From assembly GCA_015227615.1 (NCBI GenBank), contig JAALGZ010000068.1, forward strand, positions 62,001 through 126,000: 64,000 nt of DNA. Direction: 5' to 3'. This DNA comes from Labyrinthula sp. Ha (lineage: Eukaryota > Sar > Bigyra > Labyrinthulida > Labyrinthulaceae). A program made the translations under genes and the position numbers. The notes below the pieces were generated by a model. It did not search any database. It was given only the letters and a program-made list of their open reading frames with translations, and was not told where the DNA came from. Below, piece by piece: positions 37,016 to 52,884 of this stretch; the first letter of the stretch is position 1, and every line of letters starts with the position of its first letter.

Positions 37016-40000
37016 TACAGAGGCTGGGACAAATTTTTTGCGCTTAAATTTTTGTTCCTCATTCTTAACAATATTCTTATCTTTGCTCTAAAGTCTTCTA
37101 TTTATCAAACTTTACCTAATGTGATTTTTCTTAGTTTTGAAATTTTTGTTTAGAACGGGGATTTTCCCCTCAAACTAAATTCTTAACCTAAACTCTTTTA
37201 ACTTAATACCCTAAATATTAACCCAAGCCCCATCGTTTGAGTATAAACTCTTGGCAGAAGCTGTCAGCAGCCTCCCAGTTTTTCATAATATTCTTGAGAT
37301 ATGATTTAAAGATTGAACATATATCGTTTGAAAGAAAGTTATATGTTTCATCGAGCTTAATAGATTTTGTTGATAACCGATTCCTTCACTTGGAAAAGTA
37401 TCATCAAATAAGTTCTGAATTCTAGTCTCCACTTGAAAACCTCGTATCAATATGAAATCTTTCCTATTTTCCAAATTAAAATGCACCTTACGAATTACAA
37501 ACCTAACATTTTTTCTCTTTCATTATTATTTTCTTCAAGCAATTTCATATATGTTTTCCCCCTTTAAACCAAATAAATTTATATCATCTTCATAAAAAAT
37601 ACTAAGAAATATAAAAAATCTCTGCTCCCTGTGCCCATTAGCCAATCATAAAATCTTTTATCTCGCCAATGCCAGTCCTCCAATCAGAAAGCCTTCTATT
37701 TTACCTATTATTTTTCATTAATGATACATTCACTTGTACATAATAAAATGAAGAAATATTTCACATCTTATATATCGTGACCTTGACTTTTAAAAGTTTG
37801 CCATTCAAAGGTGTGGATTTATTTCTATTTGTTATTGAACCTCCTTCTTACATGTTATATATATATATATATTATTGTTAATAATGGAGCTACCAAACAT
37901 TTGTTTTAGCTTTTACTGTGATAAAAATCATATATTACCTCCATTCCATCGTTGAACCTTGAATCCTTGGTACTATCAATTCTGAATTTGTTTGAATTAT
38001 TATTTAATATTTTGTATGTAATGTATATCAAAACCTAAGAACGAAGTTAATAGGATTAATTTTTATTTAATATAGAAACTTATCTTCCTTTTTTAGTTCT
38101 GTGATGCGTAGGCAGTAAATTTGATTTTTTTATTAATTTTCGAAACTTCAATACATTGGTATTCTCATAAGACTATGATAAAAACATAGCATAGTTATAT
38201 AGTTAGTGACATTTTATGCTATTTTGAATATTTTGTTTATCCAATCCTTTGCATTAGCAGAATTTTTATTGGTATTTTGACAGCTATCTTCCTTACTGGT
38301 TTTGATTTGTGGGTTTATAAATTTGCAAGATAATTTTTAAACTTAAGAATGGGTAATAAAACCAGTAACGCAAAAATATCGAATTGAAAAAAAAATATCA
38401 CAGCCAAGTATCTAAAAAATATTAGCAGGAAAAAAATTTTAGCCCTGGTTTCCTTCACCAAAAATAACTAACGGGACAAAAACATATGTCATTATTCCAA
38501 GTTAGAATACTCTATAATATTCTTGTTGAATAAGACTGCTTGCAAAATATGTGATAATTAGGCTCTATGACACCTTAAAATTACTTAAAAATATGTTATT
38601 TTTAGAACCATATATTTTTAAAATTTACTTAATAATATTCCAATCACCTCTCAGTAATAATAATATATATATATCGACATTGGTATCGTCATATAAAATA
38701 TACTCCCACACTTCCGTTGAACCAAGAATAAAACTATATTCCTACTATAGAATATAAATAACTAAAAAACCTCTTAACACTACACGTAATTCAAAAAAGA
38801 ATCTAGGATTTACGAGTAGAAGTTAATTATAAAATATTCTTACTGAATTACTTTTAGATTCTGTCAACTGATCCCCTACCAAGAATAGTTAGGAGAATCG
38901 ATGAGGTACTAGAAAATATATGTGATATTGCACAATTGATTTATTTATCAATATAGGAGCAGTTGCCAAAGCTATGAATCACCAATTTCCATTTGTTTTA
39001 GAAGTTTAAAGTCCCCGAGTTTTAAAGGCTCCTTGGCATCCAGATATTTATGACCTTCGTGAAGGCACGAAGGAAAACATATTTCAAATCCATTCAACCC
39101 ATATACCAACCTACCTACATTTTAGTAGTAAGACATCTTTTGAGTTTTATATTTTGAAAATAACGAAAACAACATAGAACAAGTTTTTTTAAACATTTTT
39201 AGGCCTTATAGTTTATGTAGTACAGGTTTTAAACTAAGAACCATTTCAAAACAACGTTCCAGTATTTCACATCTAGCTAAAAATCTGTTTTCACGGTACT
39301 TCTATGCCACATATTCCTAACCCAGGGATTTTCTCAAAATTTTATTTTTGTCTCCCGCTTTCTTATCAGCTAGTTGAACATGGCTTAGCTAAAAACTAAA
39401 AAAAAGTGTGTAGCAGTGGTGGGGACTTTTTTCCTATCTATGCTGTATATATACAGATCAACCAAGTCTTTCTTTCTTTGGAATTATGGTTTTAGTTTCT
39501 TCTAAAACTCATCAAACTGTTACTGTAATTGCAGAAGATTATTTAGTGTAAACAAATATAATGCTCTATAGAGTTTATTCAAATTACAAAATGACAAATT
39601 TCTTCTCTCTTAGTAGTTCCAAAAAAGCTCTCTGTTTACTCCCTTCTACATTTAAACCCAAGTTTCTTGGAGCTGGTTTTAGGTAGGTATAGGAAATTTC
39701 CCTGCACATTCCAAAAATTTTTCTATACATGTGACTTTTTAGTATATCATATATTTAAGAATAAACTCATATTGATAGCATACCCTGCTTCTTATATTCT
39801 TGTTCTATTCTTACTGGTATTTGCAATTCCATGTTTCCTAATCTCGTATAAAGACTTTGTGATGGAAAAATTCCAAAAGATTTCATTGAAATGCTTAGTT
39901 TTTTTTTAATTATAAAAGTTTAGAATTAGCACTATTTAGTAAAATTCTTCAATAACAGTAAATTCAAATATATATTGTTTTCTGTAAAATTTTTATTTCT

Positions 40001-43000
40001 CAAAAAAAAGTTGATAATAAATCTAAATTTTAAATTGGAGAATTTGTTCATAGTGTTTTTTTATTTATCCTGTGCTTAACATTTTTCTATTATGATTTCT
40101 GTCTGATAATAACATTTTTCAAAGGTGTAACTTCTAAATATTCTACATCTTTCTTTCGAATCCCCTAATTGATCATTTATATCCATGTACTTCTCTGTGC
40201 AAAAGACATCTTAAGTAAACGGAAGTTACAATGAAATATGGTGTCAAATCTTCTTGTTACATTTTGAGTAATGTGTATTTCTCTTAAATTTATTGCATAC
40301 ATAATTGCTATTTTCTGAAGAATTTGCGTAGGTTATAAGTATACTTTAGGTATACCAAATAAATCTGTGTGTATCATACTCCCTTTATTCTATTTCTATG
40401 GGCTATAACTAAAAACAGAAGAATTCAGTTTAATATTATATTTGAATGAATATAACTTATTCTCCTTTGGGCATAAAATCTTCACAACTGGAGCTTCATT
40501 CTAAGTTCTTCAGAAAAGATCCTAGCATTGGTGATTTTATTCATCTCTTTAGAGATTCTTATTTGGAAATTGCCATCAGTAGTGGACACAATTCAACAGA
40601 TCAACTTTTTATTCAACATATGTAAGTTCTTGTTAAATTCCTTGGAAAAACTAACTAGTTGCTATTGAGGTGAGTAACAATTTACGCTTTGATCGCTATG
40701 TAAATAGCAAGGTAAACTCTATGTAACAGATAATAATGATAAAATATGTAGGGAAGTAGAAAATAAGCCGGATAATGTTAAATTTCGGGAATATGGGGTA
40801 ATAGATAATAGAGGTTTCTGCCTAAAAGCTGGTAATTGCATTTCTATCTACTTTTCCCAATCTTTTCAATTATATCTTTGTAAGTATCAGTTCCCATAAC
40901 AATTCTCTGTTATTCGGAACACAAAATTTACTTCTATTGCTCGATTACCCAATTTATTTTAGTAATCCTAAGCAGCAAATATGCTATTATCCTTTTTATT
41001 AGATGAAACGTCTTATATTCAATTTATTCCTATCTCATTTTAGAATCTGAAGCTAGAGCAACTTGCAATATCACCCTATTGCTTTGATGTGATACATATT
41101 TTATATTTCAACCTCTACAAAATTTAATTCTTGCTATTTGTGGTCCTGGCAGGGTGCTTCCAAATGATGAGGTAATCAAGTATTATGAATTTCTTGTTGA
41201 TTATTTGATTTCATGTGATAAAGCTCATTTTATTAAATGATCTCTGTTTTCCAGCCAAAAAATTATTCGGCTGATCTGTAAAACCTTTAGATAAACTTCA
41301 TACTTAATCGTATTTTTCATCCAATGATATATAACCCCCTTTTAGTTTTCAGAATAATATAATTGGTGTGTTAAAGATATATTAATGCCATATATTATTT
41401 GTATTAAATTTCATGAACATGTTAGTGTATCATTGATATGGTAGCAAGTGATGAATAAAAGATAATATATACAATAGAAAAACCATGCTGCCTATTTCGA
41501 AAATATCAAATGTATGATACTTGTGCAATCTTAAGCTTTATTTAAAAACTTATTGAAGCTCTTATGTTAGTGAATAAGACACATATATAGGCAAAATTAG
41601 TGATGTCAATGCTTTAAATTCGAGCTAAAATATAAAATACATGTTAATTTTTTGTTGCATTGAATGGAGAGCTTCTCTTATGTCCGCCATATTGATAGTC
41701 TTATTAAAATTATATGACAGTAAACTTTGCAAATTCTGGACATAATACGTACTATACAATGTTGAGACAATCTTATTCTTAGAATGTATCTTTATTTGCA
41801 CATCATTCAATAATTTAGATGTTTTGACTTTGATAGAACAAATGGGGGTTACATAGTACTAGTACTGCGAGATAATATACTATGAAATATAGTACTTATG
41901 CTCAGATTAAGCATTCAACTAAATTATTTGCCTTATCTTTTGATTTTTCTGATTGAACATAAAGATAATTTATATATATGTATTAATGCAGATAAATTCA
42001 GACGATCTGTTTAAGTCAAGAGTTATTATTTAACTGGAAGATACAAAGTTTTGACACCTGAAAAGTTAAATTGATAATATAGCATACTTTCTCATGTTTA
42101 GATATTTGAATTTTAACATAGTTTTGTTAAACCAGAATCTGAGAGTGATTCTATGGGCTAATTAACAAGTTTCAATTTCTGTCAGTCATTTTTACGGTAT
42201 TCTTAAGAAAGGCACTACAATTTAATCAAAGTTTTATTTTAATCTTATGAAAATTATACTCATTGGCCCTGTATCTTCGAGATAGAATATATTACACTTA
42301 TGCACCAGTTAACAACGATGGAAGTTGCCAAGATATAACATATAGGGGTAGTATACTTACTTGCTCTGCAATTTTAACAGGTTAAATAGTTAATTTTCCT
42401 TTAAGTTACTCAAGATTTGTATTATGTTAGTATCTTCTTGGGAAGATAGTAGCTAAAAGTCTTAGACTAGCGATATCCTTCTAAATAGTTATAAACAACC
42501 TCGTAATTTTCCAATTAAATCCTTTCCAGGTGGCATTATAGGACGAGCAGTAATAGTCTATTCACATGGCGTACTTATGTCCTATTTTCCAAATAACCCA
42601 AGCTATTTGTGGTATACAATGTTACATCAAATTTGGGTCTCACTCATCCAAAGGGTTGAAAACGGTTATGTGATCTGATTAATATTATGTATTTTCAACA
42701 ATATATTTCTGGACGTAGCTTTTGGTTCCAGAAGTCAATTAAGGTTGGGAGCATAGAAAGTATTTTGATGTATGTGATACAATATTAGTAATATGTCTTA
42801 ATAGAACTTAGAATAGCATGTTCTCATATTTTGTACTTGCCCTCAGCACAGAATTATTTATAGATCATACCTTGATGCGTGCATTTTCCCAATATAACTA
42901 AAGAACAACATCACGTCATAAGTGTTTTCCCACAATACAGCAATAATTTATTCCAATATCCCTAGTTTTAATGTTTTTATATTTTCGACTAGTTTCGTTG

Positions 43001-46000
43001 ATCTATTTTATCTTCTCTTTCAGACTGATCCTGAAGAGCTTGATTCAGTATAGCCTTGGCCGATGTTAATACAATTTTTTCATTTCAAAATGTGAGTCAT
43101 CTTCAGTTCTTCTCATGACCTCTGGGTTAAATATTTCCTATTCAGTAAAAGGACATACCTCAAGAATAATTTTTTAAAGGCATTGAACATGGAGTATACA
43201 GCCTGATTGTTATTGTAGCTATACTTGGCCTCAACACATAACCCTTACATGAATTGTATACTAAGTTATCGCAATTCAACATGTTTGAATTATGAATAAA
43301 TCTATTTTTCTGTTTTTTCTTGACTAAATGAAAGATAAAAAATATTACGAAGACGATATACTTCTGCATCCCTTTTGTTCAGCACAGAAAACAGCTATTC
43401 AGCTGAATGCATGTTACACTCCTAGAAACATTTATCAACTTTACCGGATTGCACCTTATAAGATCTTGAGGGGTAAATGAACTCGCCCAGATGATAATTT
43501 AAGACTTGATAATGATTGTATTGATATTTAGGTTCTTAAAATCCTTAACTTATCATGTGTATAATTTTGACCCACTTTGAATTCAACGTGTCAAAACAGT
43601 TTATACGTACATGAGGAAACATTCAAATGTTACTAATATCAATGTTCAAGATTATTATACCTGTTTATATGTAGCGAGAGAGAAAAATATTTTTGAGAAA
43701 ATTTTTAACTAAATACATTTTTTGCAAGAAAACCAATCAACTATCTTGAAAAGAATGGTTACCAAAGTATATGCTGTAGCGCAATTTTGCATAGCAAGAG
43801 ATGCTCTTGTCATTGTTCTTCTTAGCTTGATTCTTGAAACCTACTCAGAGACAGATAATTATCTTCCCTTAAAAAATCTACCCAAAGATTGAAAGGAGTT
43901 TGGGGCATACCTAATACTACCTCTTCCATTTAATATATCTTAATATCTCAAATTAGTTTTGAGATTATGAATTTACTCTGAATAATACTGAAGCTTCGCC
44001 ACAGACGTTGATTAAATTTTGATATTATCATAAATAATATTTGAATAATAGGTTCTATAATCATGTTTCTTGATACTGTGATGATCTGACCACGTGATAC
44101 TCCTTTCAGTTTGACACTTTGTTGGTATTCCGTGATTCTACCGTTAGTTTTAGCTAGCCTATTAAACTTTGAATACATATTTATGTTTTTTTCTATGCAT
44201 CGATATACCAATTAAGCAATTGAGATCCATGTCAAAACACTCTAACAATGGTACAATACAAGCTGATAGCACATAGCCCGGCCAGTTGCCCATCTTAATG
44301 TCTGGCTACAATAAAAGCATCGAACCATCCTACCAAGAAATATATTTCCGTTCCCATTTACTCTCCAGATATTTCTGTATCTTCATATATATTTGACCTA
44401 TTTATCATAAGGTGCAAAAATTAATAAGAAATATCTGCACGATTTTGTGAATGATCATATGGTCCAAATACCATTTCAAGTATTTTGATATGTCAAGAAA
44501 TTTTAAATATTGTTTCAGGAATATCAAGGTTTAAATGAAAAATCAAAACTAAGCATTATTGAAAATATCATTTATGCTTTGACAATACTTTTTTAAGTGT
44601 TACCCCTAACTAGCACATGGTGGATAGTTATTTTGGGACAACTTTTTTACACAGGTGACCACTTACATAGCACAAGAATGTCATAATAAAAGTCCGCTTA
44701 CAGAAAATCTTATATAGCAACGTTATAATTTAAAAATAAAAAGCGAAGAAATTAAAATATAGAGGGCGAGCTACATTATTGTCAGATCATCACTAGGCTC
44801 TGGAGAGCCTTCAGTAGGTATATTTTATTTTTCTGAAATAATAAGATGTCGCAACAAGATCATACTTGCTCTAAGTCTGAACAATAAGCACTCTAAATTA
44901 GCTTAAATATTAATGTTTACATTATCTTTATGCTTTTGTGCATTGAGATCTAGTATACTACAATAACAGAAAAGACAAGAACTAGAAGAATATATCCGTT
45001 TTCTGGTCTTAGACAATGAGAATTCTTAAAGTCGTAGAAATATATCGTACTAGTTGTTATTTGGCAGAATAGAAAATTGCTTCAATTTTACATGCTATCT
45101 TCTGTATGTTGAAAAAGGTTAGATGGGGTTTGGAGACATAACATGTTATTACAGTTTATTTTAAAAAATATTTATTGTTCATTTGATAGAACTTATTTAT
45201 CGATCAACGAGCTCCACTGCTGTTTTGATTAACAGAAGACATAAATCAACCCAGGAAAAAGTATTAGAAAATATATACGAGAAGGGTAGATCCTTTGCAA
45301 TGAATACGCATACCAAATATAGAGGCACACTTTGAAAGAAGCCGACTGTCACAGGTCCAATTAGATGTCTTGTCTACTAAATTGGCAATATCAGAGAAGG
45401 TGAAACTATTTTTTACTGATTTGTATCGAGCCTATTTTTACTTTGGGATTTGCCTAGGAATTATGTAGATTGAAGAGAAAATCTCTTCTGTTGACATAAA
45501 GCTTTTTTTAACACTCTTTTTAGTATGATAATTATCGGTTCTTAACTTCTGAGCATATGATGAAGCATAAGAGCCAACTAGATTATATTCTGTATTTTTT
45601 AGTGGCAAATTTATTTGCTTCTTCTTGACTTTTAAACATATTTCTTTTGCATAGCAGATGTTATTTTTTAGTGTAGTTGCTTTGAGGTCCTACTGAGATA
45701 TGGGATAAAGCATCTTCAGGTTTTTATCTTTTAGAAATGCCATAGCTACGTATTATTGGCAAATAATTATAAAATATTATATTTGGAGTTTGAATTAAAT
45801 CTAAGAAACGATATTCTCAGGGTATCTTCCTCTATTTATAATTTTTCAGTTCCTACTAGAACTACAAAGAAATTTAAAAATGAAGAATTCTACCTTTTTA
45901 TCCGGTTAGACCATTAAAAAATAGCAAACAAGCAAAGACTATATGTTTCGGACGGCTGTACAATAACAAAAATATACAAATTGATGCAATAGGTTTTTTG

Positions 46001-48186
46001 TTATACCTTTTTAGAACTTTATCAAGAACTTATATACCCAAAAGAGTATATTTTTGAAACCTCTCTCACATATCCCCCAATACCAGAAACCATTGCTAAG
46101 TACATGCAAAAATATTCTTATCAATTCTTGCTAATATTATGTATTTTAATATACAGGAGCGTGAAAACTGATCTCAGAATGTGACGGTTCTGGTAAACAT
46201 AAACAGGAAATGATGCAAGAAGCGCCACACTAGATTTGCTTAGAAACATGACAAATAAGTTCAAATCAACAAAAAAAATAAGAAATAAATGAATTTAATT
46301 AGGTTCTGTCACACCTTTCCTTAAAAACTTAGAACCTTTATTTCCCATGGTTGATCCTAAAGTCCCCGGATGGCCAAACAATAGAAGTTCTATTGAAAGC
46401 AGTAACAAAACATATTTCAAAAAAGGACCATAAATCTTCGTTTCGAAAGAAAAGTATCAGGGTTTACAGGATAACACCGTTTATACGAAGTTAAGAAGAT
46501 CCATCAAGATATGTTTTCCGATATAACTATTACTCCGCTATGAGTTTTCTTTACCCGTTATACCAAAGGAAAGTTAACAATTCGTCGAAAGAATATAATA
46601 TTAAAAATAGAGTTTTATTCATTATTAATGAAGATAAAACCTCTTAAGTAAAATGAACCCTGTACTTAAAATATGAGGGAAATAGATAACAAGTTCTTCG
46701 GGTAACTAAATAGTTAAAGCCTAGTACATTTTGTTGTTTAGAATCTAGAATGTACCAATAATTACCCAGGTAACATGGAAATTAACGAATACATTTGCTA
46801 TTCAGACTGATGATTTATAAAAATTATCAGCATCACTATTTGGCACCGAGACAACTTTATTTAACTTATTTGATTTTAGAAATTCTCTTATTTTGAGCAA
46901 CAACAAAACTAAAATAGTAAAATTGTATTTTCAGCAACATAGCGTAGAGTATGAAATACATTTTATAATCTTTTTTATCCATTAAAGTGTTTTGATTAAA
47001 AAAAATATGTTTTTCTTCAATAGAAATAAAGCAGTCTACTTGAAACTATAACAATAACCTCTTCACTTATAATTTAAACGAAATAAATTTATGTTTTCAA
47101 CGTTTTTTATTTGCAATGTGTCATGAGAAATTTGTTGTGTAAAAAGATGTTCCTAACTGTAGAAATATAAATACGGCTTTCTGAACACCTTGCTATACAA
47201 CATAAAGCACTTAGCATTCAAGAAATAGTTTCAGCGGTTTATAAGAATTCAGTCTTTGTTTAGCTCGCCCTTGAAAAAAAATTCCACAAAGAAGTTAAGA
47301 TATCTATTTTAATACTCAACGTTCTAATGTTAACAACGACACACTTCTGCATAATTGTAGTGGTTGAAATAATGAATTAGTACTGAATAACAAACATATT
47401 CCTCCCAGGCTTAAAACTTGCCTTTTTTGTGAACTGATTATTGGATTCACAATAACCTTTGTTCCATTGAGAATTCCCAATTACAGGTTATACAGTCATG
47501 TCTTCTCTAATATATATATGAAGATGGTAACATACTGAAATGGAAACTGTGACAGAAAGGATGTAATTCTTATACATTATACTTTATGATTTGAAGCCGC
47601 TTATACTATAAGGTAACATTTAATGTTCATTTATGCTGTTTATATTTTCTACCACACCCCTTTTGCAAAATATTACAAAACCCTGTTCTCTGTAAAATAA
47701 ATGTTTTCATAAATAAAGCCTTATTAACTTTATTATAATAGTCATAGGCTATCTCAATTTAAAGTGAGAATGATGACTATGAACGTAAGAATAGTTTTCT
47801 ATATAGATAAATTTAGTTTGTTAGCTAAATTAGAATAGTCTGGGTCAAGATGCAATCCTCATATCATCTTGAGACCCACACTATAAGTAAACGCAACTAT
47901 TCAAAGAACTATTAGTACATATGCTCTTATTTTGCTTTCCTTATAGTTAATTTTGTGTGTTATTAGTTACTACCGATACTAAATAATTTGTTGAAGACCT
48001 CCATAAGACTCCTAGTTTGTGGTAGATTCAATGCCCAAGTTTAAGTATTGCCTTTGCACAAAATTGTCATCTTGTTTATTTTCAAATTTTTTAAATAAAT
48101 AAATACTATGTAAGTAATGAAATATCACACATATACAGTTTGAGTTTCCATTGAGATAATAAAACTAGCATTGAACCATATCTGTA
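37016..48186. other. 11-kb gene-free AT-rich desert
   Basis: No frame here exceeds about 90 codons and none carries a motif. I saw no tRNA, rRNA or clear tandem array, only short (AT)n runs such as near 37860 and 38660. The region ends at the target duplication of the first MITE copy. Confidence 0.5.
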
Positions 48187-48194
48187 GAAGGGCT

Positions 48195-48811
48195 TAGGGG
48201 TGTTATTTGATTTATTGATAATTTATCAATAAAAGGTTTCCCAATATTTTTCTTATTGATTGATTCTGATAATTCCCAAATTATTTTGATTGATTTTTGA
48301 TTATCATTGATAATCAATAATGAATTTGGCCACATGACCTTTGGCTAAGCGGTCAAGAAAAGCTATATTTCATGTTGCCACCTTATGGAATGCCCCAAAT
48401 AACGGAGCATATAACTAAAGTTTCTTAACGGTGGAACCTTATTCTACTGTAACAAACCTTTTTGTCAAATCTGTCTTGAGGTAGTACTAAAGCAGGAACC
48501 TTACCGTTATACCACAGCATAATGTTTCGATAAGAAACCCAACATATCACCCTGCTGCATTCTATTACTGGTTATTCCGGACTATATGGTCTATTTATAG
48601 GTATTTTCGTGCGTAGCATAAATAAAAAATATGTTGTTGGACCGTTTGGTTCCAAGGCCAGGTAGACCTATTTATTATTGATTATTATTTGATAATCAAA
48701 ATGAAAATTCTTTTATTGATAATCAATCAAAATGCAGATTTTATTATTGATAATCAGAATCAAAATGATTATCACATAATTATTGATAATTTCTATCAAA
48801 TATCACCCCTA
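48195..48811 (+). mobile_element. hAT-type MITE, copy 1 (617 bp)
   Basis: It begins TAGGGGTGTTATTTGAT and ends with the inverted form (ATCACCCCTA), the terminal pattern of non-autonomous hAT elements. Both subterminal zones are crowded with GATAATCA/TGATTATC-like units, the usual layout of transposase binding sites. There is no coding capacity. The left flank is gaagggct (48187-48194) and the right flank gtacaaac (48812-48819): they do not match each other, but each matches a flank of copy 2. I count eight mismatches to copy 2 and no length difference. Confidence 0.93.
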
Positions 48812-51800
48812 GTACAAACTACTAGAAACGGTAAGGGTGCTACATTGGGAATCGGACGGGAATTTAAAGTCAGTTATAAGGTATTTTGTTGTAAGAAAAG
48901 GGGTTAGAGGGTCTCAGGTCAAGAGGAAAAGGCACAAGAATGTGCAATTGGTACCCCATGGTACGGTCGATGAGGTGACGCGGTTGATACTGGTGGCTAA
49001 ATCACTGCAGGATGGCGCCATTTCAGTTTACCCTCAAATCTCAATCGGCAACGTACCAAGAACATCAGTAGATCAAGATGGATATTTCGAGGTCTGTATC
49101 ACTGAGTCAAGGTTAGCACCTAGTGTTAATCTTAGTAGGCACCCATTGAACGAGGACGCTCGGGGATGCTCTACCACGGTTTTGTACTCCGCATGGGATG
49201 GGGTCTTAGATGACAGACGAGGGAAAAAACCCAAGTCATTCAACGTCCGCTCATCGGCTATACAGATACCACCGATACGGATTTATAGCTCAGTAGGAAA
49301 TCTCGATTTAGTTGAGCGAATAAATTCAAAGACCTTCGAAGGCATTGACTTCGGAGAAATCATTAAATTGCGTCGGCATGCCGAAGACATTGCAGACGAT
49401 AATCTGGGCGACAACCTTCTTTCAGAAGTGGAAGAGGGGCTCAGCATTGAGGATGAGGAACCCTTGATAAGGCGAGCTATTCATGAAATGGTAGATTGCT
49501 CAGAGGCCTCGGAGGAGATGAGAACCTCATTAAGAAATTTATGCTTGAGGTATTGGGATATTTTTTCGATGGACCATACTCAAACAAAGATTAGTGACCT
49601 AACGCCAATGCCAGTGTATCCACTGGAAGTTTTTGATTTTTTGTACCTGAGAGTGCGACCAATGTAGGCTAAGAAGTCGAACATTATTGGAGATAAGCTG
49701 TTAAGTATGGCCGAAAGAGGATTGGTTACCAAGGTCAATTCTGCTGAGTTTGAATCAGTAGTACTTGCGGTACCGAAGAAGGGTAACAACTTACGAATGG
49801 TTGTTGATCTTGTTGATGTTAACAAGATCCTTAGAAGGGATGTTAATCAACTCCCGCATTTAAAGACTTGCTTCGATAACCTCACAGGCAGCAACTATTA
49901 CAGAAGCTTTGATGTGGTTTCGGGCTTTAATCAGTTAGGCATAACTGAAGAGATAAAGAAATATTTTAATATTGTATCGGAGCAGGGAACCTTCCAGCTC
50001 CAATTTACCCCCGATGGGGTATCATAGTACCCCAGTTTTCTTCCATCAGAAGATGGTAGATGAAGTGGTGGGAGAAAGATTGGTCAATCGTCCAAGGAAT
50101 GGAGTCATTCAATGGATCGATGATAGTTTGCTTTATGCGGACGACTTTGGAAGATATCTAAAATTATTGGAGACTTTTTTAAGAAACCTAAGGAAGGCAA
50201 GAGTTCGGATTAGCCCAGCTAAGTTGATCATTTTTGCTAAGGAAATAGTATATTGTGGCCGAAAGGTGGCAAATGGAATTTTAAGAAGGAGTACTATTCA
50301 CGGATCTTGGATGTGCCAAGACCGGAATATGACTATCAATTGGTATCAATGATGCATTTGTCTCAGTGGTTATCTCTGACAATTCCAGAGTTAGCTGAGT
50401 TGAGAAGTGTGATTATGGAATTTTACCCTGAAATGAGGGGTAAGAAATCGGAATTGAAAAGGAAAAATGAAAGAATTTCATGGACAGCTGAGTTGACAGC
50501 TGCCTTTAGGAAATCCCTTAAGACGATTAGTGTCGCGGCTAAACAGAAATTGAGTCTGTACGATAGAATCCAGGATCTTTTGTTGATAACAGATGGTTCT
50601 GGCATGTTCTTCAGTTCGATTCTGATGCAAACCGCTTCGTCGGAAAGGAATAAGAAATTGTTAGAAAAGAGGGTGGTTCCTATGATGTTCTTTTCTGGGA
50701 AGTTTCAGGATTCTCACGTTAGATGAGGCATTGTGCACAAGGAACTATACCCAATAGTAAAGACTTTTAGTAGGTTATCGTACTTGCTTCCGTTTCACCC
50801 TACACCAATTCAGGTGTACACGGATCATTTGAACCTGAGGGCCATTATAAAGGGGGGATCTAAGATCAACTACGGCCACTCGAATAGATTACAAAGATGG
50901 GTCTTAACCTTGCAGCAGGCAGATGTGGAGTTGCATCATGTCAAAGGGGAAGATAGCGTCTTTGCAGACATGCTTTCTCGATGGGCGGTAACGCCGGAAA
51001 GGGAAAAATATAGGATTGAAGCAGTAAGAATAATGAGGGCGGTGTTACGCCGTGAGAGATCTGAGTCAGATGTCTCTCTGGGACCTCAAGTTTCCCTGAC
51101 TTCAAAAGAAAAGAAATACTTCCGGAAGATGTTTAAACATCCCCGGGAAGTTGGAAAGGGTGTCGTTGGGAAATGGCATCCTCTACAGAATAAGTATTCA
51201 GAAAGTAGTTCTTCGAGTGAAGGACTGTATGATCCCTGGTACTTAGAGGAAAGATTTTCACACGGATTACTTCCCGATGAGGACTTGAGATTAAGGTTGA
51301 GAATCATGATCTAGAGGAAGAATAAAGTAGACTGGCCATGGTAGATACCGAGTCGGCCGTGTCGTTAGAAGAAATTAGTAATTGGGTTTCATCTCAGCGT
51401 ATGAAATCGGAAGCTACTATGCAGAAGGAAGTCAAAATGGAGGTACCTAGAGTTGGTATCGACATTATTGCCTCGTAGTTGCGTCTGTCTCCTAAAAAAC
51501 AGAAAGAAAAGCTAACGTTTGAAAGGATGTGGGCCTTAGACAAGGAGTGCATTTCGAGTTTTAATCCTTACTACGAGGGTTCGTGGGAAAGGATTTCTGA
51601 AAAGGAATTGTTAAATGCTCAGAAACAGGAGTCTCTGGGCGATGGACTAAAGATTTCGGAGGAGGAGGGGAGAGTGATTATTCCCCCAATCTTTTTTTGA
51701 ACGTCAATTGGTGCACACCCACTTGGCTAATAGGAAGGGGTCTAGGATCCATGATGTAGCAGAAGTACGGCCTTTCAAGTGGAAGGTGCCACCTAGTTAT

Positions 51801-52884
51801 GGTGAAAAGGTTTCAGCGGAAACGGTGATGCTTGGTTTAAGGGCCAATTGCATACATTGTAATAGAGCCCCGAAACTGATAAAGACGAATCTGAGGATAG
51901 TTATGGAAGCTAGAAGGTCTAAGGGGGCTCTTTTTCTGACTTTTTATAGGTTAACACTAAGGGTTATATCTTGGTGATTACCGATGCTTTTTCTCGATTC
52001 TGCTTTCTTCATCATGCACCTAAGGCTGATGCTGTAACAGTGGTCAGGACTCTGAGTAAGTTTCATACTTATTGGAGATTGGAGGTGGAGTTCACTCTAT
52101 TTACTGGTGGAGGTTCTCATTTTACCAATAGTTTACTAGAATTGTTACAAAATGAGGTTCGATTTACGCATAATTAAGCGGTGAGCTATGCCAGGTGGAC
52201 TAATGGTGAGGTGGAGATACTTTATCGGAAGGTTTTGAGTTTCTTGTGACGCCTAGTTTCAGAGTTGAGATTACAATGGGATCAATGGCCGGATGTAATT
52301 GAGTCAGTGATGACTGCAGTTAATGAAATTCCGTTGCCTAGTAGGAAACTCCCTGGCATAAAGTAAGCTCCTAGTGCTAACCTTTTGTTCTTGAACATCG
52401 ATCAATCTAAGGAATATATCGAGACGGAAGGTTTTCCGAAGGTTATTTTTCGGAAAATAGGGGGAAGAGAAGGTGCGATTAGTATCGACAAGAATATTCT
52501 CTACCGCCTTTCAAAGGAGTTTCGCCGTGAGCAAGAAGAAATGCATAGTCAGGTGGCTGATTATGAATCGCTCATGAAGAAAAGAAGAAATGATTATTGG
52601 AACAAGCGCCAGAAACGTGTTGATAAGACATGTATTCAGTATGTTCCTGGCGATTGGTGTTTCTTAAGTCCGAAGAATACACCTAGAGAGAAAAATAAGA
52701 TTAAGTTAATATGGTCTGGACCAGTTAAGGTGGTTGAGTTGCTCTTTTCTAATGTGTATAAAGTTAGGTTGTTGAGTGGCGAAACCCAAGTAGTACATTG
52801 GAGTCGCTTGTATTTCTATGAACCTGATGGCTTTGTTGCTGACAATTAACTCAGAAAGGTTTTCCTAGATAATTGGGGAGAGTT

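Noticed and set aside
48340-48660. Pol III promoter inside the MITE
   Set aside because: TGGCTAAGCGGTCAAG resembles an A box, but the nearest B-box-like string (GGTTCCAAGG) is about 300 bp away, too far, and lacks the consensus.
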